Source: an uncultured Eubacteriales bacterium | GTDB lineage: Bacteria > Bacillota > Clostridia > Oscillospirales > CAG-272 | Direction of reading: 5' to 3' | Assembly (NCBI GenBank): GCA_949451655.1 | Contig: CASTST010000006.1 | Coordinates: 1 to 41,876, forward strand | Length of the DNA stretch: 41,876 nucleotides | In this document: positions 1-10,027 of the stretch, in pieces | Numbering within the stretch: position 1 is the first letter of the stretch | Layout of the letters: every line of letters begins with the position of its first letter | Program-made: the position numbers and the translations under genes | Notes under the pieces: generated by a model | The model's database searches: none | The model's input: the letters and a program-made list of their open reading frames with translations, nothing else | Told to the model about the DNA's origin: nothing

Positions 1-165
1 AACAATCCCTCCGACACGGCTTACGCCGCGCCACCTCCCTTTGCACAAGGGAGGCATTTTAAGGGAGTGAAGTTTGCGGCGAGTCATCTCCCTTTACTGG
101 GGGAGGCTGATGAAACAACCGGAAACTACGGTATTTCTCCTTGCACAGGGGAGGCTTTTTTAGAG
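1..165. repeat. Palindromic intergenic repeat, copy A (cut by window start)
   Basis: This is the right half of the repeat family described at copies B to I. It opens with the conserved ACAATCCCTCCG, then a short variable stem (ACGGC/GCCG), then CACCTCCC and a hairpin CCCTTtgcacAAGGG followed by AGGC. Two further degenerate arms follow, near 82-113 and 138-160, the last ending in GGGGAGGC plus a T run. The remainder of 1-258 holds decayed arm fragments and no credible gene. It lies beyond the 3' end of the minus-strand aro gene. Confidence 0.8.
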
Positions 166-258
166 AGCGAAGCATGCGTTGCGCTGCCTCCTTTTTAAAC
201 TTTTTGGAAAGCAAAGCCTGCGGCTATCCGCCTTTTGAGGACCTCCCAGCACAAAAAG

Positions 259-280
259 AAAAGACCCGACCGGGTCTTTT
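259..280 (-). terminator. Rho-independent terminator of the DAHP synthase gene
   Basis: A perfect 10-bp stem (AAAAGACCCG / CGGGTCTTTT) with a 2-nt centre lies 10 nt beyond the minus-strand stop codon. The U-rich 3' arm on the minus strand fits intrinsic termination. Confidence 0.85.
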
Positions 281-289
281 CAATAAAAT

Positions 290-1330
290 TCAGATTAAAT
301 CCGCAATATCCAGAATCAGGCGTTCCGTCTTATCCCATCCGAGGCACGGGTCGGTAATAGACTTTCCGTAAACGCCATCCCCGATTTTCTGACAGCCATC
401 CTCCAGGTAAGACTCGATCATGAAACCTTTGACCATCTTTTTAATATCTGCGTTGTGCCGGCAGGAATGGAGCACTTCTTTGCAGATTCTGGGCTGTTCG
501 CCATACTGCTTGGCAGAGTTTGCATGGTTAGCATCCACAACCAGCGCAACATTGGCAAGTCCCCGTTCACTGTAGCTACGGTACAGCATCTCCATGTCTT
601 CATAATGGTAATTGGGCAGAGATTCACCGTGGCGATTTACATATCCCCGCAAAATAGCGTGTGCCAGCGGATTTCCTGCTGTCTCCACTTCCCATCCCCG
701 ATAAATGAACATATGAGAATGCTGTGCGGCCATAATGGAATTGAGCATAACAGAAATATCGCCGCTTGTAGGATTCTTCATTCCCACAGGCACGTCAATT
801 CCGCTGGAGGTGAGTCGATGCTCCTGATTTTCCACACTCCGCGCGCCGATTGCGATATAAGAAAGCAAATCGGACAGGTAGCGGTAATTGTCCGGATACA
901 ACATTTCATCCGCAGTAGACAGTCCTGTTTGCGCCAATACAGAGGTATGCAGACGGCGAATCGCAATTACACCCTCCAGCATATCTGAATCCTTTTCCGG
1001 ATTCGGTTGGTGCAGCAAGCCTTTGTAGCCGTCACCGGTAGTTCTGGGCTTGTTCGTATAAACTCTGGGAATCAGAATCAACCTGTCCGCAACCTTCTCC
1101 TGCAGCTTTGCCAGGCGGGTTGCATAATCCAGTACAGCGTCCTCCCGGTCTGCGGAACAGGGTCCAACTACAAGAACCATCTTGTCAGATTCGCCGGTGA
1201 ATACCTTAGCGATTTCAGCGTCACGCTGCGCTTTTACTTCTGCCAAATCCTGCGACAGCGGATACTGTGCTTTTATATCCTTCGGAATGGGCAGTTTCCG
1301 TTTAAAATTCATGTTTTTTATGGGAATCAT
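290..1330 (-). CDS. aroF: 3-deoxy-7-phosphoheptulonate (DAHP) synthase, class I
   Basis: Condenses phosphoenolpyruvate with erythrose 4-phosphate, the first step of the shikimate route to aromatic amino acids; cytoplasmic. The 346-residue product is full length for the AroF/AroG/AroH type. Visible family motifs are the VVGPCS segment near residues 54-59, the KPRTT phosphate-binding motif near 93-97 (followed by GDGYKGL), the GARSVENQ segment, VGMKNPTSGD and VVDANHANS. The start at 1330 is preceded by GAAAGGTAG. Which aromatic amino acid inhibits it cannot be read from the sequence, so the letter in the gene symbol is nominal. It has its own promoter and terminator and is monocistronic, diverging from the dockerin gene. 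Confidence 0.95.
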   Translation of the reverse strand: MIPIKNMNFKRKLPIPKDIKAQYPLSQDLAEVKAQRDAEIAKVFTGESDKMVLVVGPCSADREDAVLDYATRLAKLQEKVADRLILIPRVYTNKPRTTGDGYKGLLHQPNPEKDSDMLEGVIAIRRLHTSVLAQTGLSTADEMLYPDNYRYLSDLLSYIAIGARSVENQEHRLTSSGIDVPVGMKNPTSGDISVMLNSIMAAQHSHMFIYRGWEVETAGNPLAHAILRGYVNRHGESLPNYHYEDMEMLYRSYSERGLANVALVVDANHANSAKQYGEQPRICKEVLHSCRHNADIKKMVKGFMIESYLEDGCQKIGDGVYGKSITDPCLGWDKTERLILDIADLI

Positions 1331-1369
1331 CTACCTTTCAATATATAGATCAAATATAGGGCTGTGCTT

Positions 1370-1398
1370 ATTTTACCACCACAATTTTCAGATTACAA
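1370..1398 (-). promoter_or_regulatory. Predicted sigma-A promoter of DAHP synthase gene
   Basis: On the minus strand TTGTAA (1393-1398) and TAAAAT (1370-1375) are separated by 17 bp, 40 bp before the start codon. Read by eye. Confidence 0.6.
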
Positions 1399-1490
1399 CC
1401 GGGTTTTCCCGATTTTAGCCATTTCACAAATAAATACCGTTTGCACGATTTTCCTTTTGTGATTTTTGTCAAAAATATTCCCGCTCCTTG

Positions 1491-1520
1491 TTGACTATTC
1501 CATGCGCAATATGATAAAAT
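1491..1520 (+). promoter_or_regulatory. Predicted sigma-A promoter of the SGNH/dockerin gene
   Basis: TTGACT (1491-1496), an 18-bp spacer, and TAAAAT (1515-1520), 48 bp before the start codon. It is separate from the divergent aro promoter. Confidence 0.65.
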
Positions 1521-1567
1521 ATAGGTAATTCAATATTCCTATATATAATGGAAGGACGTAAAGTATC

Positions 1568-4567
1568 ATGAAACGATTTTTATCATTGCTTTTGTGCGCA
1601 GCTATCATGATCAGTGGATTATGCTTCCCTGCTTTAGCAGAACCGCAGCAGGAAACAAATAATCCCCACTACATAGATGCCTCTGCCGCAGAAGCTATGC
1701 AGAATGCTGCAATTTCTTATGATGAAAACTTAGGCGCGATCCGTATTTCCGCAGCAGAGGACGGAACGGTAATTGCCAACATAAAATTAGGCGAGGCGGC
1801 AACCGACCGGCTGGAGCTTGTATTCTGGGTTCCTGCAACCAATCAGAATCAGGAAAGACTTACACTTTCCTGCGGAGATTGGTCAAACACCTATGCAAGT
1901 ATCGGCGGTCACAGATTCAACAGATATACATATACCGGCGTTACCGGAGATACATTGAATGTTTCTTTTGACGCTGCAGCTGCCGACAGTATTTATCTGT
2001 ATATCGCAACAGGCAAATCCCATAGCGATGATGACTGGGCAGCCTTTATAAACACGGCAAACGGTGGATGCAGTCTGACCGAAGAAGAACTTTTCCTGAA
2101 CAAATACGAAGTAGAACGCTACGCCAAGGAATATTGGAACGCATCAGACAAAATTGTTTATAATGAATCCTTTTTTGCTATAGAAAATGAGGATGGCTCT
2201 GTAGAACCCATTCAGTTGATGTACGATATTGACCATATCGTTTCCGTGCAGGATTCCTACCTCGAAAAAGAATACGTCTACGGTGTAGACTATACGCTGG
2301 AGGACGGCAAGCTGATCATCCTGCCGGACGGCGGCATCACTCCATATAAATATTCCCATGTATATAAAAACACCGCCGGCAGTGGCTGGTGGGAAATGCT
2401 GGAGGGCGGCTATGTATACGGCGGACAGCACGCCATGTTTATGACCGGTTATCTGAACATAACATATACGTATACCGATAACTCCACTATTTCTCTTGCC
2501 CCGGAAGCAAAAGGTCATCTGCTGAACAGGGTATTGACAAAGCTGGAAAACGGCGAAACTGTCAAAACCCTTGCCGTAGGAGACTCTATCACCGGCGGCG
2601 CAAACTGTTCCAGTTCCAGTGATGTAAATGCAGAACCTTATGCCGACATCTGGCATGAAATGGCTGCAAAAAAATTGCAGCTGCTCTATCCGGACGCTGC
2701 TATTGAACACAGCTCCATTTACCAGGGCGGCGCTACAGCGCAGTTCTGTGTGGAAAAAATAGACGAAATTGTGGCGGCAGATCCGGATCTGATTATCATT
2801 GAATTCGGTACAAACGACTGTATGCAAAATGATCCTGCCAGCCTGTATATCCAGACATTGCAGGAAGCCATTGCAGCCATTCAGGAAAATCTGCCGGACT
2901 GCGACATCATCCTGACGCCGCCTTCCATCAGTAACACGCAAATATTCCCTCTGGAATGGTTCGACGCTTATGCAGACGCACTGTACGCACTGGAAGAAGA
3001 AGGCATTGCTGTTGCCGATATCACCAGCATGATGCGCGAACTGCTTCAAAGAAAGCGTTATCTGGATATGACTGGAGATAACCTGTGCCACCCCAATGAC
3101 TTTATCAGCCGTTTGTTTGCGCAGGTAATTGTAGCCACTGTTTCCCGCAGCGATACTGCTACAGTAATTTCCCAATATCAAAACAGACTGCAGCGTTATC
3201 GGTACGAAACCGAATATTATCCCGAGCAGTGGGCAGAAGTAAAAGCACTAATAGAAACCGGCGCAGAAGCAATTCTGGCATGTGAAACAGAACAAGATGC
3301 TGCGGCGCTGCTCGCTGAATACAAAGCGAAAATCAATGAAATCGAAACAAAAAAAGAAGTTGACGCAGGCGCTATACTGTATCCGGAAAAGCTCATTTTC
3401 AATGCCGCTCGGGCAATGGACGCTGTTTCCACTCCCATTATGGTATATAAAAAATATGATGCCGCAGAACCTGCTCTGTTAGGCACCGTATTCGGCAACA
3501 ATCCGATCCTCCGGTTTGACTATACAGTAGGAACACAGCCTGTTAAAGCAGATGATTACGACTATCTGGTACTCACCGCAAAAGCGTCCTCCAGAAGAGG
3601 AAAAGAAGCAATCGTGCGTTACCGCGTTGACGGGTTAGCAGAAGATGAATATCTGGCAGACATATCTGTTCCTCTCACCCTGGATGACAAATATCACTCC
3701 TATGTTGTAAATCTTACAGAGCTTGCCGGATGGACGGGAACTGTACAGGAATTGGCACTGAAGCTTTTCAACCGACCTATGAATAACGACACCATGCTTA
3801 TCAGCTCGCTGATTCTTTGTACGGATGAAGCATCTGCACAAAGCACAGCACGGGAACGGGAAAGAATCGCAAATAAAGAAACTGCTCCCGCTATTACAAA
3901 CTTGTTCGACAGCGATGCTGCAACAAGCGCACTGCAATCTGAAATCACTTATCTGCGTGGTGACATAGACAACGACGGTCTTGTAACCGCGTTGGATGCA
4001 TTTGAACTTGTGAAATATATAGCAGACGTAAACTCCAGTTATGCAAACAAATGGCGTTTGGATGTAGATCAGGACGGCGATATCCTTGCGCTGGATTCAC
4101 TCTACATGCGGCAAATTCTTGCCGACATTCGCCAAGCGGATACTATAACACTGAAAACAGCCGATGTTTCCTTTGAAGCAGCACAGGATGCAGCCAAAAT
4201 AGACACGCTGACAGAAGACGCGGCTGTCCAGATCGACTTGTCCGGTTTGAATTGTTCCGCAGACATATATAAATATCTGACGCTTTGTCTGAAGTCTACA
4301 AGTGCACAGCCCTTCACGGCAACAGTAACAATCACAACAGATACCGGCAGCAGCAGTGCAGACATCACTTTTGCCGGTGATACAATGTTTGAAGCTGCAA
4401 GCTGCGGATTCTCCGATATCAGCGGCACAGTGCAGTCTATGTATATTACTTTCCACACGCCGGCAAACGGATGCATTTATCTCGACTCCTATGTATTTAC
4501 CGCATCTGCCGCAGCCGCACAGAACGCAGAAATCGTGCGTGTCGGCGCTGCGAATCTGGTGGGTTGA
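1568..4567 (+). CDS. Secreted SGNH-hydrolase-type esterase with internal dockerin
   Basis: A 999-residue exported protein. Residues 1-24 form a Sec signal peptide ending ALA. A beta-rich N-terminal region (about 25-320) precedes an SGNH/GDSL domain with the nucleophile in GDSIT (Ser340), the block III Asn in GTND (Asn416) and a C-terminal His in HPND (His508, Asp511). Such enzymes usually deacetylate plant polysaccharides or cleave esters; the substrate here is unknown. Residues about 798-857 are a type I dockerin: two calcium-binding repeats opening DIDNDG and DVDQDG, each followed by an L-D-A/S-type helix. A further 140-residue beta-rich module follows the dockerin, which is unusual because dockerins are commonly terminal. 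GGAAGG lies 12 nt before the ATG. The dockerin suggests binding to a cohesin, but no cohesin or scaffoldin is in the window. Confidence 0.85.
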   Translation: MKRFLSLLLCAAIMISGLCFPALAEPQQETNNPHYIDASAAEAMQNAAISYDENLGAIRISAAEDGTVIANIKLGEAATDRLELVFWVPATNQNQERLTLSCGDWSNTYASIGGHRFNRYTYTGVTGDTLNVSFDAAAADSIYLYIATGKSHSDDDWAAFINTANGGCSLTEEELFLNKYEVERYAKEYWNASDKIVYNESFFAIENEDGSVEPIQLMYDIDHIVSVQDSYLEKEYVYGVDYTLEDGKLIILPDGGITPYKYSHVYKNTAGSGWWEMLEGGYVYGGQHAMFMTGYLNITYTYTDNSTISLAPEAKGHLLNRVLTKLENGETVKTLAVGDSITGGANCSSSSDVNAEPYADIWHEMAAKKLQLLYPDAAIEHSSIYQGGATAQFCVEKIDEIVAADPDLIIIEFGTNDCMQNDPASLYIQTLQEAIAAIQENLPDCDIILTPPSISNTQIFPLEWFDAYADALYALEEEGIAVADITSMMRELLQRKRYLDMTGDNLCHPNDFISRLFAQVIVATVSRSDTATVISQYQNRLQRYRYETEYYPEQWAEVKALIETGAEAILACETEQDAAALLAEYKAKINEIETKKEVDAGAILYPEKLIFNAARAMDAVSTPIMVYKKYDAAEPALLGTVFGNNPILRFDYTVGTQPVKADDYDYLVLTAKASSRRGKEAIVRYRVDGLAEDEYLADISVPLTLDDKYHSYVVNLTELAGWTGTVQELALKLFNRPMNNDTMLISSLILCTDEASAQSTARERERIANKETAPAITNLFDSDAATSALQSEITYLRGDIDNDGLVTALDAFELVKYIADVNSSYANKWRLDVDQDGDILALDSLYMRQILADIRQADTITLKTADVSFEAAQDAAKIDTLTEDAAVQIDLSGLNCSADIYKYLTLCLKSTSAQPFTATVTITTDTGSSSADITFAGDTMFEAASCGFSDISGTVQSMYITFHTPANGCIYLDSYVFTASAAAAQNAEIVRVGAANLVG

Positions 4568-4595
4568 TTTCATTATTATATCTTACCTTACAAAT

Positions 4596-4630
4596 AAACA
4601 GGACGCTTATAAAAAGCGTCCTGTTTCTAT
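4596..4630 (+). terminator. Rho-independent terminator of the dockerin gene
   Basis: The stem AAACAGGACGCTT / AAGCGTCCTGTTT with a short A-rich loop is followed by CTATTTT, about 30 nt after the stop codon. Confidence 0.85.
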
Positions 4631-4685
4631 TTTAAGTTTAATAATCTACCCAAAAAGTAGGAGAGCACAGCAATTTAAAATAAAA

Positions 4686-5060
4686 GTCTCCCCCAACCAA
4701 AGGATACGAATCACCGCAGACTTCCACAAACCCAAGTCCCCTGTGTAATAGGGGGGATCACCATAAACTCCCACAAATTTAAAGCCATCCCCAGCAAAGG
4801 GAGGTGGCACAGCGTAGCCCACTAAACTCAAGCCTCCCTTGTGCAAAGGGAGGTGGGTTTTGCGCAGCAAAACTCGGAGGGATTGTTTCGTTGTACTACT
4901 GATTTATAGTCCATGCAAAATGACAGTATAACAATCCCCCACCCGCTTCGCGGGAGCCCCCTTTGCACAAGGGGGCCTATTTGGGCTGTGTGCTAACGCG
5001 ATATGCCCCAGTGGTTCGTGAAACGAACCACCGCACAAGGGGGCCTTTTTGTTTGGAATT
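4686..5060. repeat. Palindromic intergenic repeat cluster, copy B
   Basis: The main unit (about 4830-4978) reads, left to right: hairpin arm AGCCTCCCTTGTGCAAAGGG, variable stem TTTTGC-gca-GCAAAA, GGAGGGATTGT, core half ACTGATTTATAG, core half CAAAATGACAGT, ACAATCCC, variable stem CCCGC-ttc-GCGGG, and hairpin arm CCCCCTTTGCACAAGGGGGCC. Decayed extra arms flank it on both sides, one ending in a T run near 5045-5051 after GGTTCGTGAAACGAACC. It fills the gap between two convergent genes, and I see no gene in 4631-5119. Confidence 0.85.
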
Positions 5061-5119
5061 GTTGACATGCCCCAGAAGGTTGCAAAGCGAACTTCCACAC
5101 AAGAGAATCTTTTCACTTC

Positions 5120-6430
5120 TCATTTCTGCTTCTCCTTATCCATGATAAAAGCCCCTTCCCGTTTTGCACACCATAGCAAACACCCAACATTGAGCGCTGT
5201 CATCAACGACACAATTAAATCTGCAGTCTGCCACATCAGTCCCTCAGAAATTACTGTACCAAAAATACTCGCTGCCGCACATAAAATCAGATAAAACCGC
5301 TGCGGCGTTTTTTTCTGTGTAAAATATCCTATCGCTACCGTACCGTACTGAGTCTGACAAATTACCGTTGCAAAAGCAAATAAAATGACGGAAACGCCTA
5401 TAAAAATACCTGCTCCCTTTCCGGCAAGGACGGTGTATGCATACACCGTCAACGGAATTCCATCCATTCCCTTTCCAATCCCATCGGACAAAAGAATGAC
5501 CAAAGCCGTCATTGTACAAAGGACAATTGTATCGGCAAATACCTCAAAAATACCAAAGCACCCCTGATGATGCGCACTTTTGGTATTCGCCGCCGCATGT
5601 GCCGTTGGAGATGTTCCGCAGCCCGCCTCATTGGAAAAAATCCCCCGAGTAACGCCGAAGCGGATCGCCCTGTTGACTGCAAACCCAGTCACACCGCCTG
5701 CCGCTGCCCGAAACGATAATCCTGCAGAAAAAATATCCTGCAGCACGCCCGGAATCCGGCTTCCATTACGTATCAAAATAACAACGGAAATCAGCATATA
5801 TGCACCGGATAAAAAAGGAATCAGCCCCATAGTCACTTCTGAAACCCGTCCTGCCCCGCCGCATGCAATCACAAAAGACAACGCCGCAATGATCCCCCCT
5901 AAAATCAGCGGCGGCATCCACGGAAACACCGATGCTGCTGCATGCATCTGTACGATATTCCCCGTCAAAAGGGAATTTGCCATACACAACACAGCAAAGC
6001 CGCCGCCTGCCGCCACTCCAAGCGCAGGCAGCTTTTTTCCAATTACATCCTTTATATAATACATTGCGCCACCGAAAAATCCGCCGTCACTGCTGCGGCG
6101 ATGCTCCACTGCAAGACGCACCTCTACATATTTTACACTCATAGCGCACAGCGCACTGATCCACATCCAAAGAATCGCCCCGGGACCGCCTGCCACAATC
6201 GCTGTAGCAACCCCCGCCATATTCCCCACGCCTAGCGTTCCTGCAAGCGCCTGACTTAAAGCACGCACCGGAGACACCCCGCCGCCCTTATGCGCGTCTG
6301 CAAGCGTCCGACAAAAGCGAACCGGATGCAAAATGTAAAAAAGACGCAGCCGAACTGCAAACCATATTCCCGCACCCATGAGCAGCACAGGCATCAATAT
6401 CCCTGAAAGCACACCATTTATTGTTTCCAT
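5120..6430 (-). CDS. Alanine/glycine:cation symporter (AGCS family)
   Basis: A sodium- or proton-coupled importer of small neutral amino acids in the cytoplasmic membrane. The 436 residues form about 10-11 hydrophobic segments. The N-terminal family signature GTLGVGNMAGVATAIVAGGP, followed by WMW and KYVEV, and the second signature NEAGCGTSPTAHAAANT, then FADTIVLCTMTALVIL, are clear AGCS (DagA/AlsT) motifs. It is slightly shorter than many members (about 450-490 residues), mainly at the C-terminus, which ends in a short charged tail (DKEKQK). GGGGGAT precedes the start at 6430. No obvious promoter was recognised. Whether alanine, glycine or glutamine is carried cannot be told. Confidence 0.9.
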   Translation of the reverse strand: METINGVLSGILMPVLLMGAGIWFAVRLRLFYILHPVRFCRTLADAHKGGGVSPVRALSQALAGTLGVGNMAGVATAIVAGGPGAILWMWISALCAMSVKYVEVRLAVEHRRSSDGGFFGGAMYYIKDVIGKKLPALGVAAGGGFAVLCMANSLLTGNIVQMHAAASVFPWMPPLILGGIIAALSFVIACGGAGRVSEVTMGLIPFLSGAYMLISVVILIRNGSRIPGVLQDIFSAGLSFRAAAGGVTGFAVNRAIRFGVTRGIFSNEAGCGTSPTAHAAANTKSAHHQGCFGIFEVFADTIVLCTMTALVILLSDGIGKGMDGIPLTVYAYTVLAGKGAGIFIGVSVILFAFATVICQTQYGTVAIGYFTQKKTPQRFYLILCAAASIFGTVISEGLMWQTADLIVSLMTALNVGCLLWCAKREGAFIMDKEKQK

Positions 6431-6534
6431 TTGATCCCCCGCAGTTTGTCTTATTCATGCATATTCAATTAGATGCCTTGTCATGCTCGCTTTTTCATTC
6501 CCCTGCAAAAAATCATATTTTCCCACCGAAATAT

Positions 6535-6543
6535 TTAGCACTC
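6535..6543 (+). promoter_or_regulatory. Isolated CIRCE half-site
   Basis: An exact copy of the left CIRCE arm, TTAGCACTC, lies 106 bp upstream of the full operator. The position for the right arm (6553-6561) reads TGATGAAAA, which does not match. It may be a decayed HrcA site or chance. Confidence 0.35.
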
Positions 6544-6600
6544 GATTCATTATGATGAAAAATTTATTTGTTAAATAAATGTAAAGATTCCATATTCCTC

Positions 6601-6628
6601 TTGATTTTTTCTTCGCGTATGATATAAT
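6601..6628 (+). promoter_or_regulatory. Predicted sigma-A promoter of groESL
   Basis: TTGATT (6601-6606), a 16-bp spacer, and a consensus TATAAT (6623-6628). The predicted transcript start falls at the edge of the CIRCE operator. Confidence 0.75.
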
Positions 6629-6640
6629 GATACACATAGT

Positions 6641-6667
6641 TTAGCACTTGATTATCGCGAGTGCTAA
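6641..6667 (+). promoter_or_regulatory. CIRCE operator (HrcA binding site)
   Basis: TTAGCACTT, nine bases, then GAGTGCTAA. The inverted repeat has one mismatch from the consensus TTAGCACTC-N9-GAGTGCTAA. Its place just downstream of the -10 box fits the known HrcA repression of groESL in Gram-positive bacteria. No hrcA gene is in the window. Confidence 0.92.
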
Positions 6668-6694
6668 ACCTGCTTGAAAAATAAACTCTTATAG

Positions 6695-6991
<297 letters not shown>

Positions 6992-7007
6992 TAACAGGAG
7001 GATTTGA

Positions 7008-8636
<1,629 letters not shown>

Positions 8637-8660
8637 TAAAATAGGAATGTATACAAAAAC

Positions 8661-8694
8661 AAAAAGGCTGTGCTCATACGAGCACAGCTTTTTT
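8661..8694 (+). terminator. Rho-independent terminator of groESL
   Basis: The stem AAAAAGGCTGTGCTC / GAGCACAGCTTTTTT with an ATAC loop ends in a run of T, 25 nt after the groEL stop codon. Confidence 0.92.
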
Positions 8695-8706
8695 GACGGA
8701 ATTTAA

Positions 8707-9047
8707 GCCTCCTATGTAAGGATCGCGTGGATCCAGCCAAACGCAAAAAGCCTCCCTTGTGCAAGAAGGATGGAGCGCCGTAAGCTCCCACCAACTTAAA
8801 GCCTCCCTTGTGTTAAAGGGGGCTGTCACAGCCAAGCGCAGCGATTGTGACTGTGGGATTGTCAAACTGTCGATTTGCATATTATTCAAAATGATAGGTA
8901 ACAATCCCTCCGCCGACTGTGTCGGCACCTCCCTTTGCACAAGGGAGGCTTTAAGTTGGTGCGAAATATGCGACGACCTCCTATAGAGCCATGCAGCGGA
9001 TCCTCACAAGGGAACCTTGGATACCACCTTTCCATGGAGCCTTTTTA
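8707..9047. repeat. Palindromic intergenic repeat cluster, copy C
   Basis: The main unit (about 8799-8950) has a left arm GCCTCCCTTGTG.., a long variable stem GTCACAGCC...GATTGTGAC, GGGATTGT, the core CTGTCGATTTGCAT and CAAAATGATAG, ACAATCCCTCCG, the variable stem CCGAC-tgt-GTCGG, and the right arm CACCTCCCTTTGCACAAGGG. Degenerate arms extend to both sides. It lies between convergent groEL and the DUF4097 gene. No gene is seen in 8695-9056. Confidence 0.85.
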
Positions 9048-9056
9048 TGAAAGAAT

Positions 9057-9869
9057 TTACTTACCACCCATCTTTGACAGCATCAGGTCTCCGCTTACCG
9101 TATCAAAGCTGAACTTGGCAGAACCTGCTCCTACTTTATATACATCATTTTCACCCGTATCGCCCTCAAAATCGCTGATCATCCTTCCCGATACAGAGTC
9201 AAATTCACAGGCAAATTCGCTATCCTCTGGGAGAGTAATTTGAAAAGCCCCGGAAACGCTGTTTCCCTCAAAGGCTGTAGGACATTCCGTGCATATCGCT
9301 GTAAGCGTGCCGCTAACCGCATCTGTTTCTATTTCATGAAAAGTACCGGACAGCGCAATATCCCCCGATGTGGTATCAATAGATACCCGCTTTGCCGCAC
9401 CGTCTACCGTTATCCCGCCGGATACTGTGTCAATGTCCAATTCCTCTGTCTGTACATCCTTCACAAACACTGCTGCAGATACAGTATCTACAGATATCTC
9501 CGCAAGCTGATCTGCATACGCTTCCGGCACCAACAATTCCAAGTCCTTCGGCTCCGGCTTGGACAAGCGAAAACCATAGCTTTTGCAAAACCGTATTTTT
9601 AGCGTATCTCCGTCCAGATAATAATGCAGAAGATTTTCTTCACTGGGATACGGGCTGTTATCAGAAAACTGCAGCATCTCTCCATCGTAAACTTTCACCG
9701 TCACATTACCGCTGATCCAGTCTATATCAATGGCATGCACCATTTCCGGATTCATTTCACCGTTTCCTGCCGTATATAGCCGGGCATCGTCATATTCATA
9801 CTTCATGCTGCAGCTTACCAATCCCAAACACAACATGCAAATTGCGAACAAACAAGCAACTTTTTTCAT
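9057..9869 (-). CDS. DUF4097-type beta-repeat lipoprotein
   Basis: A 270-residue predicted lipoprotein. The signal peptide ends in the lipobox LVSC (Cys20 lipidated). The mature part is almost entirely short beta-strand repeats with the recurring motif DTVSG or D(T/A)(V/T)SG, at least six times from about residue 130 to the end. This is the hallmark of the DUF4097 'putative adhesin' beta-helix family, often found with membrane stress-response systems. No molecular function is established. It is anchored outside the membrane. AGGAGG lies about 8 nt before the start. It is monocistronic, with a promoter back to back with that of trpS. Confidence 0.8.
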   Translation of the reverse strand: MKKVACLFAICMLCLGLVSCSMKYEYDDARLYTAGNGEMNPEMVHAIDIDWISGNVTVKVYDGEMLQFSDNSPYPSEENLLHYYLDGDTLKIRFCKSYGFRLSKPEPKDLELLVPEAYADQLAEISVDTVSAAVFVKDVQTEELDIDTVSGGITVDGAAKRVSIDTTSGDIALSGTFHEIETDAVSGTLTAICTECPTAFEGNSVSGAFQITLPEDSEFACEFDSVSGRMISDFEGDTGENDVYKVGAGSAKFSFDTVSGDLMLSKMGGK

Positions 9870-9903
9870 AGGACTTCCTCCTTTATGATTACCATTTATC
9901 TAT

Positions 9904-9931
9904 ATAGTACCACAAATCCAGAAAAATGCAA
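9904..9931 (-). promoter_or_regulatory. Predicted promoter of the DUF4097 lipoprotein gene
   Basis: On the minus strand TTGCAT (9926-9931) and TACTAT (9904-9909) are 16 bp apart, 35 bp before the start codon. Confidence 0.5.
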
Positions 9932-9938
9932 CTAAAGA

Positions 9939-9967
9939 TTGACTTTATCCAAAATCAGTTATATAAT
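9939..9967 (+). promoter_or_regulatory. Predicted sigma-A promoter of trpS
   Basis: TTGACT (9939-9944), a 17-bp spacer, and TATAAT (9962-9967). The resulting leader is only about 50 nt, too short for a T-box, and no T-box motif is present. Confidence 0.75.
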
Positions 9968-10027
9968 TAAATAAGTATGTTTTAGAAATACTTTCATTGT
10001 TTCTATATTAGGAATGGAGCATATATC

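Noticed and set aside
2144..3181. 345-codon minus-strand reading frame inside the dockerin gene
   Set aside because: It lies antisense to clear SGNH coding sequence, has no family features and no ribosome binding site.
4686..5060. Repeated palindromes resembling a CRISPR array
   Set aside because: Copies are scattered singly through the window, are inverted around their centre and lack regular spacers of uniform length. No cas genes are present.
9870..10027. T-box riboswitch before trpS
   Set aside because: The predicted leader is about 50 nt and lacks the conserved T-box and specifier-loop sequences.
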